Positions 26,601 to 38,600 of a stretch of 64,000 nucleotides of DNA are shown here, one piece after another. Made by a program: the position numbers and the translations under genes. How positions within the stretch are numbered: the stretch's first letter is position 1; the number at the start of each line of letters is the position of its first letter. The notes beneath the pieces are model-generated. The model did not search any database. It was not told the DNA's origin and saw only the letters and a program-made list of their open reading frames with translations. This stretch comes from Petrolisthes cinctipes. Taxonomy: Eukaryota; Arthropoda; Malacostraca; Decapoda; Porcellanidae. The stretch covers positions 1 to 64,000 of the forward strand of contig JAWQEG010001226.1 of NCBI GenBank assembly GCA_033782935.1. Reading direction: 5' to 3'.

Positions 26601-29600
26601 ACGTGTTAATCCCCTTGGGCGTCACCTAGGTGTGGGTGAGGCGAGGTGAGGTGTGTGTGGTGAGAGAAGGGACATTTCTACCAAGGATCTCATTATTGGG
26701 TCTAATTTATACATACCATAACTAAGGTTGAAATTGCGGTATTTTTCAATGCACATTGATTTGATTATCTTACGTTTTCTAAAGTCGTTGCTTTTATACA
26801 TCAGATGGCTACCTTGCCAATCAATTCTATGATTGGCATTACAAACATGGTTAAAAATAGCATTGTTTAAATTACACGTCTTAGTGGCATATTTATGTTC
26901 CTTAATTCTAGTTTCTAGGTTTCGGCCAGTCTCTCCTATGTAAACTAGTTTACAATCTTTGCATGGAATTTTATATATCCCTGCTTCTGTCGGGGTTCTA
27001 AATTTGTTTTTTACTAACTTTGATTTAATAGTTGAGGTGTATTTAAAGGTGTATTCTCGCTAGACCACTGAAGATGGTGGCAGTGTCCACCGAAACTGTA
27101 TGGATTAATATATTATTTCCGTCAACAAGAGTGGGTTTTATTCACCGTTACCTGGGTACAGTTATGTGTAAACATGGAAGTATGGAAGGAGAAATTAGGG
27201 AGAGAGCAGTGAAGGGTAGACAGGTCATAGGATCACTGGGGAGGATTATGTAGGGTAGAAGTGTGAGTATGGAAGTGAAAAGGGGACTACGAAATAGTAT
27301 AATCCTGCCAACACTGACATATGCGTCGGAGACATGGACATGGAATAGGGCTCATCAGTCAAGAATAGGTGCTGTGGAAATGAGTTACTTGAGAGGAGTA
27401 TGTGGACTTACTAGATGGGATGGAGAAAGTAATGAGAGTGTATATGAGAGATGTGGTATGAGTGAGAAGGCAATTGGTATTGAGTGTGGAGTGGTTGAGA
27501 GAGTGAAACATAATACATTGAGATGGTATGGACATGTGGAGAGAATGCAAGACGAGGAATTTGTAAAGAAGGTGTATGGAAGTGAAGTTGTAGGACCTGG
27601 TGTGAGAGGCAGACCACCGGTTAGATGGCAGAACAGAGTGGAAGAGTATGTAAAGGAGAGAAACATGAGGGGCAGAGTAGGGTTTGAACAAGTAAGGAGG
27701 GAGCGTTGGAACAGGGAGAACTGGAGACACTTCTGCCGTGGCCACCCCCTTGGGGGGAGTTCCCGGAGGGAACGAGGCGTCGGAGCTGTAGATAGAGATA
27801 GATAGTATTTGCAAAAGTTTAATATAACTTTTGATATAAGGTTGGTTTATGATTGAACTAGCATTAATAGTATGACTGTATAATACTATACAGAAATTTC
27901 TCTTTGTTGCACTGTACCATTGTATGGCATCACTATAGACACAAGGTAGGCTTTGTACTGTGATAGAATTATGCGGTAACATGTTCTAAACACTGTTGGT
28001 AGTGCTGTCTTACAAACCATTCTAATTGTTTTATGTGTTCCAACACCAGCTTGAGTCCATATGGTCTGGATGCCTCCCCTGTGTGTGGTGAAGGGGCAAT
28101 GGGTGGCGACAGTGTGCCGGTTGGTGCACTTCCACTTCTGGCCTGCTCAGTGCCAGACTATGATGATGCTGTTACCCAGACTCTCAATGCTGCCAATGCG
28201 GCTTATCATGAGTTCTTGAGGTCTGAGGAGGGTCAGGGCTTTACAGGACAGATATGCATTATTGGTTAGTGTCTTCAATTTGTATTGACACATTGTAAGT
28301 GACTCAGAACAAAGTTATATGACCGTGAGATGTCAGTACCTATCTCTGTCATGTTAGTTTTGTTCTGTGGAAGTATTACCAATACAAAGTGAGAGATTAA
28401 GGGTCAATTCCACAGTGGCTTTAGTTTGTTATGGTCCTCCCCAACTACACTTGTCAAGTCTTAATTATATCCAACAAACTCAGTATCAATATTCACAAAA
28501 TATGTCAGGTAGTTCCATTATTACAATAGTTTCATAGTAGAGTCATCAAATTCATGAAATAATACACTCATGAGTCATTAACACCGTTCAGTTTCTTTCG
28601 TTATGGTTCTTGCAAACCAAAACAAACCATAGTGAAATTGGCACCAAGACAGAATCTTGAAATCAGTTGTTAATGTCAAGTTCATGATGTTTTTTTCTTG
28701 GTAATGGAGGGATACAGACAGGAAACTACAGACTTCTAAAGTTTTTGCAATAGTGAGTCATACTGAAATGATGTGGATAGTGAACAGTTTAACTATCTTC
28801 ATTAGCAATTACAAAAATTGCATACTTGGTCTTATACAAGTATGAGTAGGATTTCCTGACTGTACCCTTCCTTTGTGGAAAAGCCTAGTCCTGCAGTAGA
28901 CTGTATGCACATGGTGATGCATAATGCCTTAAATATTCCCTTTCAGTTGTATAGGATAATTTTCTCTGGTATTATAATTGGCATATTTATCTGATTTCTC
29001 ACTTTGTAACCCCAGGGAGACTATGTGATCCTTGTAGACTCCCAGAGAGACCTGTGGGACCACCCATTGGCTATTGTCAGTCCCCTGGGCTACACTCACC
29101 AATGTGTCCACTTCTTGGATGGTTCTCATGGCCCGCCAGGTTAACATATTGATATACCGGCAGGTGACAGTGTGGGAGGGTTGTTGGCGTATGATTTGTT
29201 GTGTCGCGCTGGTGAACAAGGAAGGTTCGGCAGCAACAGCCACATTCCTGAAGCTGAACCGCCCTCCCCCGGTCAGTACTACTGCCAGAGGCCTCCCCAG
29301 GGACCACCTCCACCTTCTGCTCTCTCCCCAACTCCCTCCCCAGCCCCCTCCCCACCTTCTGTCTCCCCTGAACAAGCTCCCACCTCTTCAACCCCATCAC
29401 CACATGCATCAAGTCAACGTTCTCCAGTCACATCCACCTCACCACTTGGTTCTACCTCTCACTCCCATTCCTGTTCCTCCCAGCCTGCTTCTCTCTCTGC
29501 TCAGTCCCCCACCATCACTGTCAGTCCTGGTGATAGTACAGCCAATGTCCCAGAAGTCTTTAGTCCCTTGCTGTATGAAGGGCCTCCATCCACCCACCCC

Positions 29601-32600
29601 AACCCTTCTGTTTCCTCTCAGTCCTCTGCTTCATCTAAATTGCCATCTACTACTTCTCACTCTTCACCTTTTTCTGCCAAATCAGCATCATCAACATCCC
29701 CACCACTATCTTCCTTTTTCCAGCCCTCCCAACCTCACACTCCCCAAAGAAAAATCTCGGCTCCCTTGCCAACCCCTACCAGCCTTAGCTTCTTGTCCAG
29801 GAAGTGTTCTGCTCCCTGTACTTCCCCTGCTGTGACCCCCTCTCCTTCCCCCCCTGGTCATCACTCTGCCCTCACTGCCTCACCCTCCGTTCCCTACCAA
29901 CACCACTCTCGCCACCACTCTCACCCTCACCCACACTCCTACCACCATCCTCCCCTGCACCGCTCTCACTACCACCATCACCACCTCGATAATCCCTCAA
30001 CACTTTGTGAGAAAAGAGGCAAGTGTTTACAGGCCAATAATGTCTTTTTAGCATTCCATCAGCACGACTTTGCAAGCATTTGGTGAAGGGTAATAATGCC
30101 TTGGTTTGTTTTCTTTACACTTTATGTTTGAGTTAAGCTTTGCATCTTCAGACTCACAAAAGGTGCATTCACTGACTCAAGTAAAGTTGCAAACTTGAAA
30201 AGAGTCATGAAATTTTTTTTAAGTAATGTGTTTCTGAATAACTTAAAAAAATCTATTTTTGAGAAAGAAGTGTAGAACGGTTCTACACTGAATATATAAT
30301 GGAACTTAAACATGTATCAGGAGTATAATTATGCAATGCAATCTGTTATCCATGCCTACAAATTCGTCAAGGCTTCCTTGCCAGTCAAAACCATACAAGG
30401 CCTGACAACACAGCTGCTCACGTATGTTTATGGTCCTCACCTCATTTTTCTGTGTTTCACATTTCCCAAAACAGCTTATAAAACAATACTCTAATGCACA
30501 TCATAGATTTTGATGAGTGCATAATCTAAAGCATTGATAAATTATTTTTCTCTTCATTTAATCCATTTAAATCCCTTTGACTATACTATTAATCTTCCTT
30601 GAGAGTGTGCAAGCTCAACGTATGATGATGCCATGGAAAATTGATAATATAAAAGAAATTATGAAGGAGTAGTGAGAAACATTAACCTCCTTATAACATA
30701 TTATACAGTACAGTACATGTACTGTATATGGTGCTCACTGGGATCATCATCACTTGTTGTAATATAACAGTCTCAAACCTTATTTCTTGCCCTGTCTTGT
30801 TCCTTCATATGGGCCTTGGTGTCCTAGGAGCCTACTGTATATTATTGTGACTAAATTACCACATAATTTTTTATTTATTATTACGGTATGCAATAGCATG
30901 TGCTCTATTGGAGCACAAGCGCAGTAAAGTACTGTAGTTTGTTTGGAAGTTAATCCACAATTTCTTACCTTTGTGAAGCTGAGTATATAATATAGTATAC
31001 TGTAATTAGCTAGTCCCTGACAGTATGTATGTCTGTATATTTGTGTGCTTGATTTACAGTATGTGTATTCCTTGTCAGACCTAAAGGAAACATAATACAA
31101 AAGAAACATAAATACATGTTTTGCGTATATTCCAGTACTTATAAGTTGCAGTTAAGCACCTAGTTGTGTAAATTTTTAGTGTAATTTGTCTTGGATTGCA
31201 TTACATTAACTAAAAAAGACAAGAAATTAAATGAGGGTGCTGGTACATTTTTACCAGAATACTGTAAAAAGAAAATTGGAGTATAGTCAGTTTCGGCTAC
31301 ACTTGGAATACAATTAAAGAAAGGTATCAATTATAATTAATAAACAACTGATGGCTTTGCATTCGTTCATTTACTGGTACAGCGTGTCTGAAATCAACTG
31401 TTGCACAAATACCATCTCAAAGTAATGATATAATTAACTAATAAATAATTACACTTTAATTTGATATAATGGATACAAAAATGTATTAAGATTTCATAAT
31501 TCATGTACACTCAACCCCCAGCTGTTGCGTGAAATTGGTCCATAAATATGTGTGTGATAGTAAAACATGTGATAGCCATTGTGAATAAGCGTATTTGCAC
31601 GTTTTCCCCCTCATTTTGTCGTAATTCATAGATATCGTTCACATTTTGATGGTAAAAAGTAGACATTAGATACATAAAAACAGATATAACAAAAGACTTG
31701 CTTACCATAACGTGTTGATTGGTTATGCTCATACAGATTATTGATATGGTGAAAAGTGGAAGTGATTTTAAGAGAAAATTACCAAAAATAATCAATACAA
31801 ACTAAGGAATGTGTGTGCATGATAACAATTCAATGAGTTTTGGTGATAACTGAACTTACCACCCCACTATTACTCTCATGCTCGCTTGATACACTCCCGA
31901 TAGGCCAATCCCTTTACAGTGAACAACTTCTCAAAACAGGTATTTTTCATACTTTTAGCACATATCCTGGTATAGAAATTTGATATAGTGAAAAGTGGAA
32001 GTAATTGCAAGAGAAAGTGACAAAGAATAAAGAATGCAAACTAAGGAAATGTGATTGTATGGGTAGAAACTCATAGATTGTTGGTGATAACTGAACTTGC
32101 TAACCATCACCCTCACTCTCCCATTGCACTCGCACTTTTAGGCCTACTCTTTTAGAATGAACAACTTTTCAAAACATACATTTTCCATACTCTTGGCTCA
32201 AGTTTAGAATTATATTTAGTCACTAGAGAGAGAATCCGTGAAATCAAGGGTTGAGTGTACTCTCATCCTGGCTCGCGAGTCACGATAGCACCTCTTGGGA
32301 TACGCATTAACCATTTAAGTATGTTTTTTTATGTTCGCTTATAAACGCATTAGCGAAACCCATTATAGCTGGGGGTTGAGTGTACACACATTCATAATGA
32401 AGATGTTGAGAAAAATGAAGATATATATCACTAAACACCTTTCTCTCACATCTATCAATTTATAAATTTTTTTGTCATCTTCACTGTAATCCAAGATGAA
32501 GCTCTTTAGTGAATTTGAGTACCAATACTTGGTCCAACGTATCATTTAATACAGAAATACAGAAATTGATTGTCTTTAAGTTGATGCATTAGTTTAAATA

Positions 32601-35600
32601 ATGTAGTAGAGTGTCTTTATACTTACAGTAGTAGATAATGGGCTCCATATGAGGAGAAACCTGTATTGTAAATGCTTCTCTATTTCTTGGGGTCACCTCC
32701 CTTTTCCTTTATGCTAACTTACTTTTTCACATTCTAAGACCTTAAATGTTGTCAATAAGGGATCCTTCTCAAATGGTGCATAGATCCTACAATCTTTGTC
32801 AGTTTTACATTATGCTACATAATGGTCCAAATCCTTCAGCAATGGTTGATGACTTTTTAATATTTCTCTTGACTACCACAGTACAGTACCACTAGACAAT
32901 TTTCCTTGACAGAGGGAACACTGCTGTCCTCCAGATGTTAACAAAGTGTTTCCCTTAACCCATAAACAATTGCTTGAGTCTTAGATAGCCAACTTGGACT
33001 AACAAATTACAATGTCAAAATAGAATGTCATCCAAGGGTTAAGCTTTCGAGTTTCAGAGATGTGGTAGTGCCTGGTAATCATTGCTTTGACAATGGTCAA
33101 ATAGTAGCACCAGTAATAGGGTAAAGGGCATTGCCTGAGGGTATATTGGCAGTACAGTAATTTTTAGAGTTAGAATGCCCCCTTTGGTCCTAAGTCAATC
33201 AATTTCACCTTTTCAGCTCTACCTTGGTGGCTGTCATCCTCCTTTACCTTCATTTTTGGTTACATTTGGCTCAAGCTGTTGTGCTAACCATTTGTTTTTC
33301 TTGTCAGTCAGTCCCAAAGATGATTCACTGTTCTTTGTGTAGGTATGTTTTTCATTATACTTGAGGGACCCATGGGTTTGTTGTATAACTGAAGGCTTCC
33401 GAGACCTCCGCAGTGCATACTTCCTTTAGTCCTGTAGAGATGTTGTGTGGCAAAATTTGGAGGAATCAGTAACTTACGATTTTCCAACTTGATCAAGGGC
33501 CTCGTAGCGTAAGTTGACCAAAGCAAGTAACAGAAAATTATTTCACCTTTCATATGCTCTTAGATCCATGATATTGTGTTCTGTTGCTACATCAGACAGT
33601 GAAGCATACACAGGGGAATATTATAAATAATATACTGTACCAATATATCACAGTCCATAATTTTTTAGACCATTCAGGACAACTTAAGGGAAGCTAATGC
33701 AAGATATCTTTCTTATGCTGTGGTTTATTGTGTTGCTTTCATAATGAAAGTGCGTAATTTCTCAATCACATGTTCCTTAGGATATGAATATTGCAGTAGA
33801 CCACCATGCACAATGAATAGCATGAGTTGACTCCTTTTCCATCATCCTTGGTGTGCTATAATCTATGGTTTGTGACTGTGCATGCCTTTTGATGTTGTGT
33901 ATGAAATCTTTCTCACTAGACAGATACTCTCCTGGCATCTTGAACTAAAAGCATGCATCATGATATATTTTTGGGGAATCATCCTTCTCATTGTTGCATA
34001 ATCATTAATTTTATATGTACAGTACTGTATTACAGGTAATTCCCTCTGAAGCCAATATTGGTTTTAGACATAAACAATACATGCAAACTGTATTTACACA
34101 CATATATGCAGAGAAATGTTTTCATATATATTTACATAGGCAGGTGTACTTAGTGTATACATCTTCTGATGAGAATTATCTTGAAATTCTCTTATTTTTC
34201 ATTAATAATTTTGCTGTGTATAACAATTTAAATAGCTTATTCATAGAAGGGACAGTCAGAAACATTAGTCGCAGCTGATTCATTACATATGATATGAGTG
34301 GTACCAGAGAGATTTAACAAAGAGGATGATGTGTGAGATTGAAGTCAGTGGAGGGGAGAAATGAAATTATATGGGATAAGATAGCCTTGCTGAGCCCAGA
34401 AAGAAGTACATTACTATACTAGGAAGGTGTTTAGTTGTGACTGACCACTTGGAAGATAATTATTAGGTTGTAAATATAATGATAGATACTGTGTATAGTT
34501 AACATATTTGATGGAGAAATTATGAAAGTACAGTACTAAATACAAATAGAGTAGTATTACAGTAATCTGCTGAAATACCAAATAGAAGGATCAATTGTAT
34601 ATAGCTAATAGTATTGATCATATTACAGTATTAAGAATATTACATTTTTGCAGATGTGCTGCATGTATTCAGAAGTTATTTTGCAATTTCCATTGTATTT
34701 CATTACATGATTTTTGTCTCCTGTAACTTTCTGAATACTATTATGCTCATACATTTATTCTCTGTAAGGTTTCCATCACTAATTGGTATATACTGTAATT
34801 TGTTTAATTAAACACTGAACTATACAGCTGATATCTGCTGTTCTACTGTATCTTTAATGTATATATGTCATGTTTAGTATTGTATAAAGAATACATAATT
34901 GCATTACTGTGAATTGCCATATTTTATGTAAGAAAAGCAAACAAAATTTACATATGTTTTCAACATTTATATAAGAACTTTAAATCTCAGTGTTACTGCA
35001 TTATTCTCATGTAAAGTCATGATATTTATAATTGTGAAATATTACTTTAATCCCTTCTGTAGTATATTAGTATACATGTGTATTATATGTAGAGAAGCAC
35101 AGTTTGAGGAGAAACCTTTATTGATGACATTTCATTAGAGCTTATACCTGAAAAAGCTTTAGTAAAACAATATCAATAAGAGTGTTGAGAAACCTCAAGC
35201 CTCTGCCAAGGCTGAGTATATAATCATTCATATACAGGGCTGAGCATTTCCTGACAAGCTTGTAAAAGTCTACAGAAACTACCACCACTATTTGACTCAC
35301 ATTCTTTACAAATTTATAAGAGAGTCCTGCATCTAGTCCCAGATCTGGATCTCTCCCAGATATGAACACCATGACTGAGTGTTGTTATAATATTTCCCCC
35401 TTATTACTTGTAAGCTTATTATAAGCTGCATCTTTAACCTGTTCCTTCCAATGACCCCACCAGTAGGAGAAGATGGAGTGGGCGTGAACAGTGGTAATGG
35501 AAGTGGTAATGCCAGTGGTGGTGGTGGGGATGGCAATGGCAGAGTGTACCGCAAGTCCATCAGCAGCGATGGAACACACCAGCAAGACATACCACACTCC

Positions 35601-38600
35601 TCTCGCTCCGTCTCAGACTCCGACTACCACTATTCTCGCCTCCTCATGGCCCCCTTCCCACGCAGACGCTCTTCTTCATCCAGGTAGGGCCTTGTGTGGA
35701 GCAGTAACATTAGTAAGGAGGGCGACCAAACAGTCACCCTAGGCATATTGTTACCTGCTTTCCTGCTTCAGTGGCATTTGTAGGTTTATGTTTTATTATG
35801 CTGTATAGATAATGAAAGTTAAACTACCAGGATATCAGGAAGGTTTAAATCAAATATACTCACTGTTTTCTTTGTAAGCTGTGTAAAGTTGTTACATGGG
35901 CTAGTGAAGTGTGAGAAGGGGGACCATTATGCCTGGTGACTGTTCAAAAAAGCACATGAATTTTCAGCACAGCCAGGTGGAATTTTCTCAACTCTCTTTA
36001 GTCCCCAGTGGTTATCATTCCATACTTGTTCACCACTACCCTTGTCAGTTCTCATTTGTGCCCCATTTACATTTTGCTGAGTGCCAAGATAATAATTATG
36101 GAAAGAGTTAATTCTCTTCCTCTCAGGTTGTATCACAAACTCATGTGCCCCAACTTTAAAGTTTAGTTTTAGAGCAAGACAAGGTACTGTATCATCCTTT
36201 TTTTTTTTTTTTCCATCACTAGTATCATAACTTGAGAAAGTTGTAATACCAATGCTAGCTTCTCCTGGGCAGTATGTCTTTGTTTCATGAGATCATTTAC
36301 TGTAACTGAATTATTAATTTTTCAAATGGGATTTATCCCCAGGCAAGTTCTTTATTATTATTTTTTATAATGAAGGAAATATGCAGTACTTTTCCTTGTA
36401 TTAATAACAACATCAAAAGGACATCACAGAAGCTGCATTGTATGTTTAAAGCTTGTTTTGGTTTCTCATATATTCCAATAAATTTTTACTGAACGTTTTA
36501 TTCCAGTTCTGTTTATTGAACTCAAAATTGCATTACAATAAAGAGATAAACCTCTGCACATAAATTATTTATATATTCAATGAAAACTCCCTTATAAATA
36601 ATCCTGTAAGATGGAAACTCCACTAAATCAAAAATTTTCTTTTGCCAATATTAAAAATACAAACTTTCATGTGTTAAGATCCTATTTCTTCACTCTCTGC
36701 CTTATTGAAACTTTTAGCACTTTCTAATGTTTATCTGTCATGGCTGATACTGAAATTAAATCACTCTCATCAATGTCAATTAAATGTTTGTGTATTTCCC
36801 AGGATAGAGGGTCACATTTCTACTATACAGTAAATACTTTTCTACTGTACTTCTATAGGGTGTCCCTGGAGGAAAGGTGAAAATTTATCGATATTTCATT
36901 GCACTTGGTACTTTTTCCCTTAGTCTACTGTTCTTGTTTTTAACTTCCCACTTCCTCTTCACATTTTCCTCTCTTATCCAATATTCGTTATATCATTATA
37001 GAACATTTCAGTCTCAGCAGCCCTCAAAAAATATTTCCAAATATTTTTGCCTTTTCCTCCTAGGGGCATCCTGTACTTGTCTTTATATATTGTGTAAATA
37101 ATTCCTTAAGATAATTTTCCATAAACAGATTTTATCTGAACATAGTAAAAGTGCGGTAATAGAAGTAAATTAATCAGATTATATTACTGAATTCTGTAGC
37201 TTAATATTTCAACCTCATTGTATAGTCCAATTGTATTATTTATGCCAGACATTTGCATCACATTGATTACTGAACTATATCATGGACACATGGCACACAC
37301 TCCATCCAGTCCAGCTTTGCTTTTTTTTCGCACTTTTACATAACAATACTTTGTACCCTGAAGTTTCATAAACCAGTGAATTCCACCAGTTTCAGTACAG
37401 AGAACCAGTTACATGCTCTCATAAACATTTCTTTTACCAAGTACAGTTATACCAGATATGACTATGAGTTAAGTACTTAGGCTGAAGCTTTTAATGGATT
37501 TGCCAGGTGTGAGTAACGGAGATTGCTGTAATAGGATGGGAATATTTATTACTGTTACTGTAAAATGAAAGGACAATAAGTAAGGGGAAATTTTATGCAG
37601 TCATGTGTATCAGACTTTAAGCTTTTAAACTTACCTCAGATGTGAAATCCTGACACTCATCTATTTCAGATTGAAAGTTTTACCAGTTATTAAAGAGCCA
37701 GTGTTCACTAAGAAACTGAACTAATTATTTAGGAGTTACAGTGCTTATTCTTAGGTGATTAAAGTGATGGTGCTATGACCAAGTACAGTACTGTGCAGCT
37801 TGCCTCATACAGTAATATGTAAAGGTAGGAATGACCACAAGATTAAAACTTACACTGCTCATTTTAAGGCATAGTTTTCAATACTGTAATGTAAGTCATA
37901 ACAAAGTGTTGCTGTGAGAAAAATATCTGACCAGCTCGCCAGGACATATATTGTATAGTACAGGCTATTTTCTTGCACTCCTACCAGACTATACTTGGTA
38001 AACTTAGGATTTATGCAACAAAAATTGTGATTGGTGGATCTGTTACAAAACAATTTGCTGGATGTACTGTACAGTGCTAAAATGCTAACATTTTAAAGCC
38101 TTTTTATTATTATTCTTATAAGTTGCTTGGATGGTACCTATCATTCCTCCATGTTTGTACCTGAGAATCCCATTCTACGTTAACAGTTTAATGTCAAGGC
38201 AAGGTTGCCACATATTTGTCAGTACAGCAGAGGTATTTGTGCATATACGTATGCACAGTTGCAGTGTTTATAAATTCTAGTTCACCAGGTTAGATGAAGC
38301 GGAGAAAATGCAAGATATCCTTTTTGGTTCATGGCTTACTGTGTTACATATATTCTACATAGTTTACATATTTTGTGTGTTAGTAGATAAGCAGTGCAGT
38401 ACACTATCAAATACCTGTAGGAAAATCAGGAAATCTTGCATAAACCCCACTTCATCCATCCCAGGTGGGCAAGACATTATGGTCTGCAACTGTACAGCTG
38501 CTGTGACCCCCACCTGGTACAGCTAGCATTGTCAAGTCATCTCTTTCCAGGAGTTTTGAGCTCAAGGACTGACTACTCATGATTCTGACAGTAAGGAAGT

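Larger units (their letters stand above)
26355..27148 (-). mobile_element. 5'-truncated Penelope-like element with inverted ends, nested in the LINE
   Basis: A 794-bp insertion flanked by a 12-bp duplication TACCTGGGTACA (26343-26354 and 27149-27160) that splits the LINE frame exactly. Near-identical inverted repeats (26391-26484 and 27056-27148) bound a minus-strand GIY-YIG coding remnant. On the minus strand the order is inverted repeat, GIY-YIG domain, repeat in sense, then a tail of about 36 bases. This fits a Penelope-like element that lost its reverse transcriptase. Confidence 0.88.
23701..27805 (+). pseudogene. LINE endonuclease-reverse transcriptase reading frame, broken
   Basis: APE/EEP endonuclease motifs in order: [45 protein letters not shown]. 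Reverse transcriptase motifs: [35 protein letters not shown] (motif A), [14 protein letters not shown] (motif B), FADDTVL (motif C), then FKYLGT and, beyond the insertion, [10 protein letters not shown] and GRPPVRW. The likely start Met is at 23860, just before the endonuclease. Lesions: TAG at 25510-25512 where related copies would have a sense codon; a 2-base gain in a TA run near 25990-26000 shifting frame; a 794-bp insertion at 26355; and TAG near 27251. The copy cannot make a full protein. Confidence 0.9.
23700..27810 (+). mobile_element. Decayed non-LTR (LINE) retrotransposon
   Basis: Endonuclease and reverse-transcriptase coding region in sense orientation to rdgB, G-rich and AT-poor compared with its flanks. 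The 3' end runs into GATAGAGATAGATAG. The 5' limit is approximate; it starts near 23700, where composition changes. Interrupted at 26355-27148 by a Penelope-like insertion. The clade is not settled: the APE-type endonuclease, FADD reverse transcriptase and the [10 protein letters not shown] tail resemble RTE/CR1-like families. Confidence 0.92.
23444..28049 (+). other. Intron 10, filled by nested retroelements
   Basis: About 4.1 of 4.6 kb is a non-LTR retrotransposon in the same orientation as the gene, with a Penelope-like fragment inserted in it. Confidence 0.9.
30007..35463 (+). other. Intron 12 (5.5 kb)
   Basis: Contains a TA-flanked DNA element (31508-32382) and a MITE of a repeated local family (33649-33880). 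No exon or gene recognised elsewhere; open frames here are short and unsupported. Confidence 0.75.

Noticed and set aside
29074..29835. 253-codon + strand open frame overlapping exon 12 in another frame
   Set aside because: It is a Pro/Leu-rich shadow of the C-rich exon 12 and does not carry the GDSVGG block or fit flanking splice phases.
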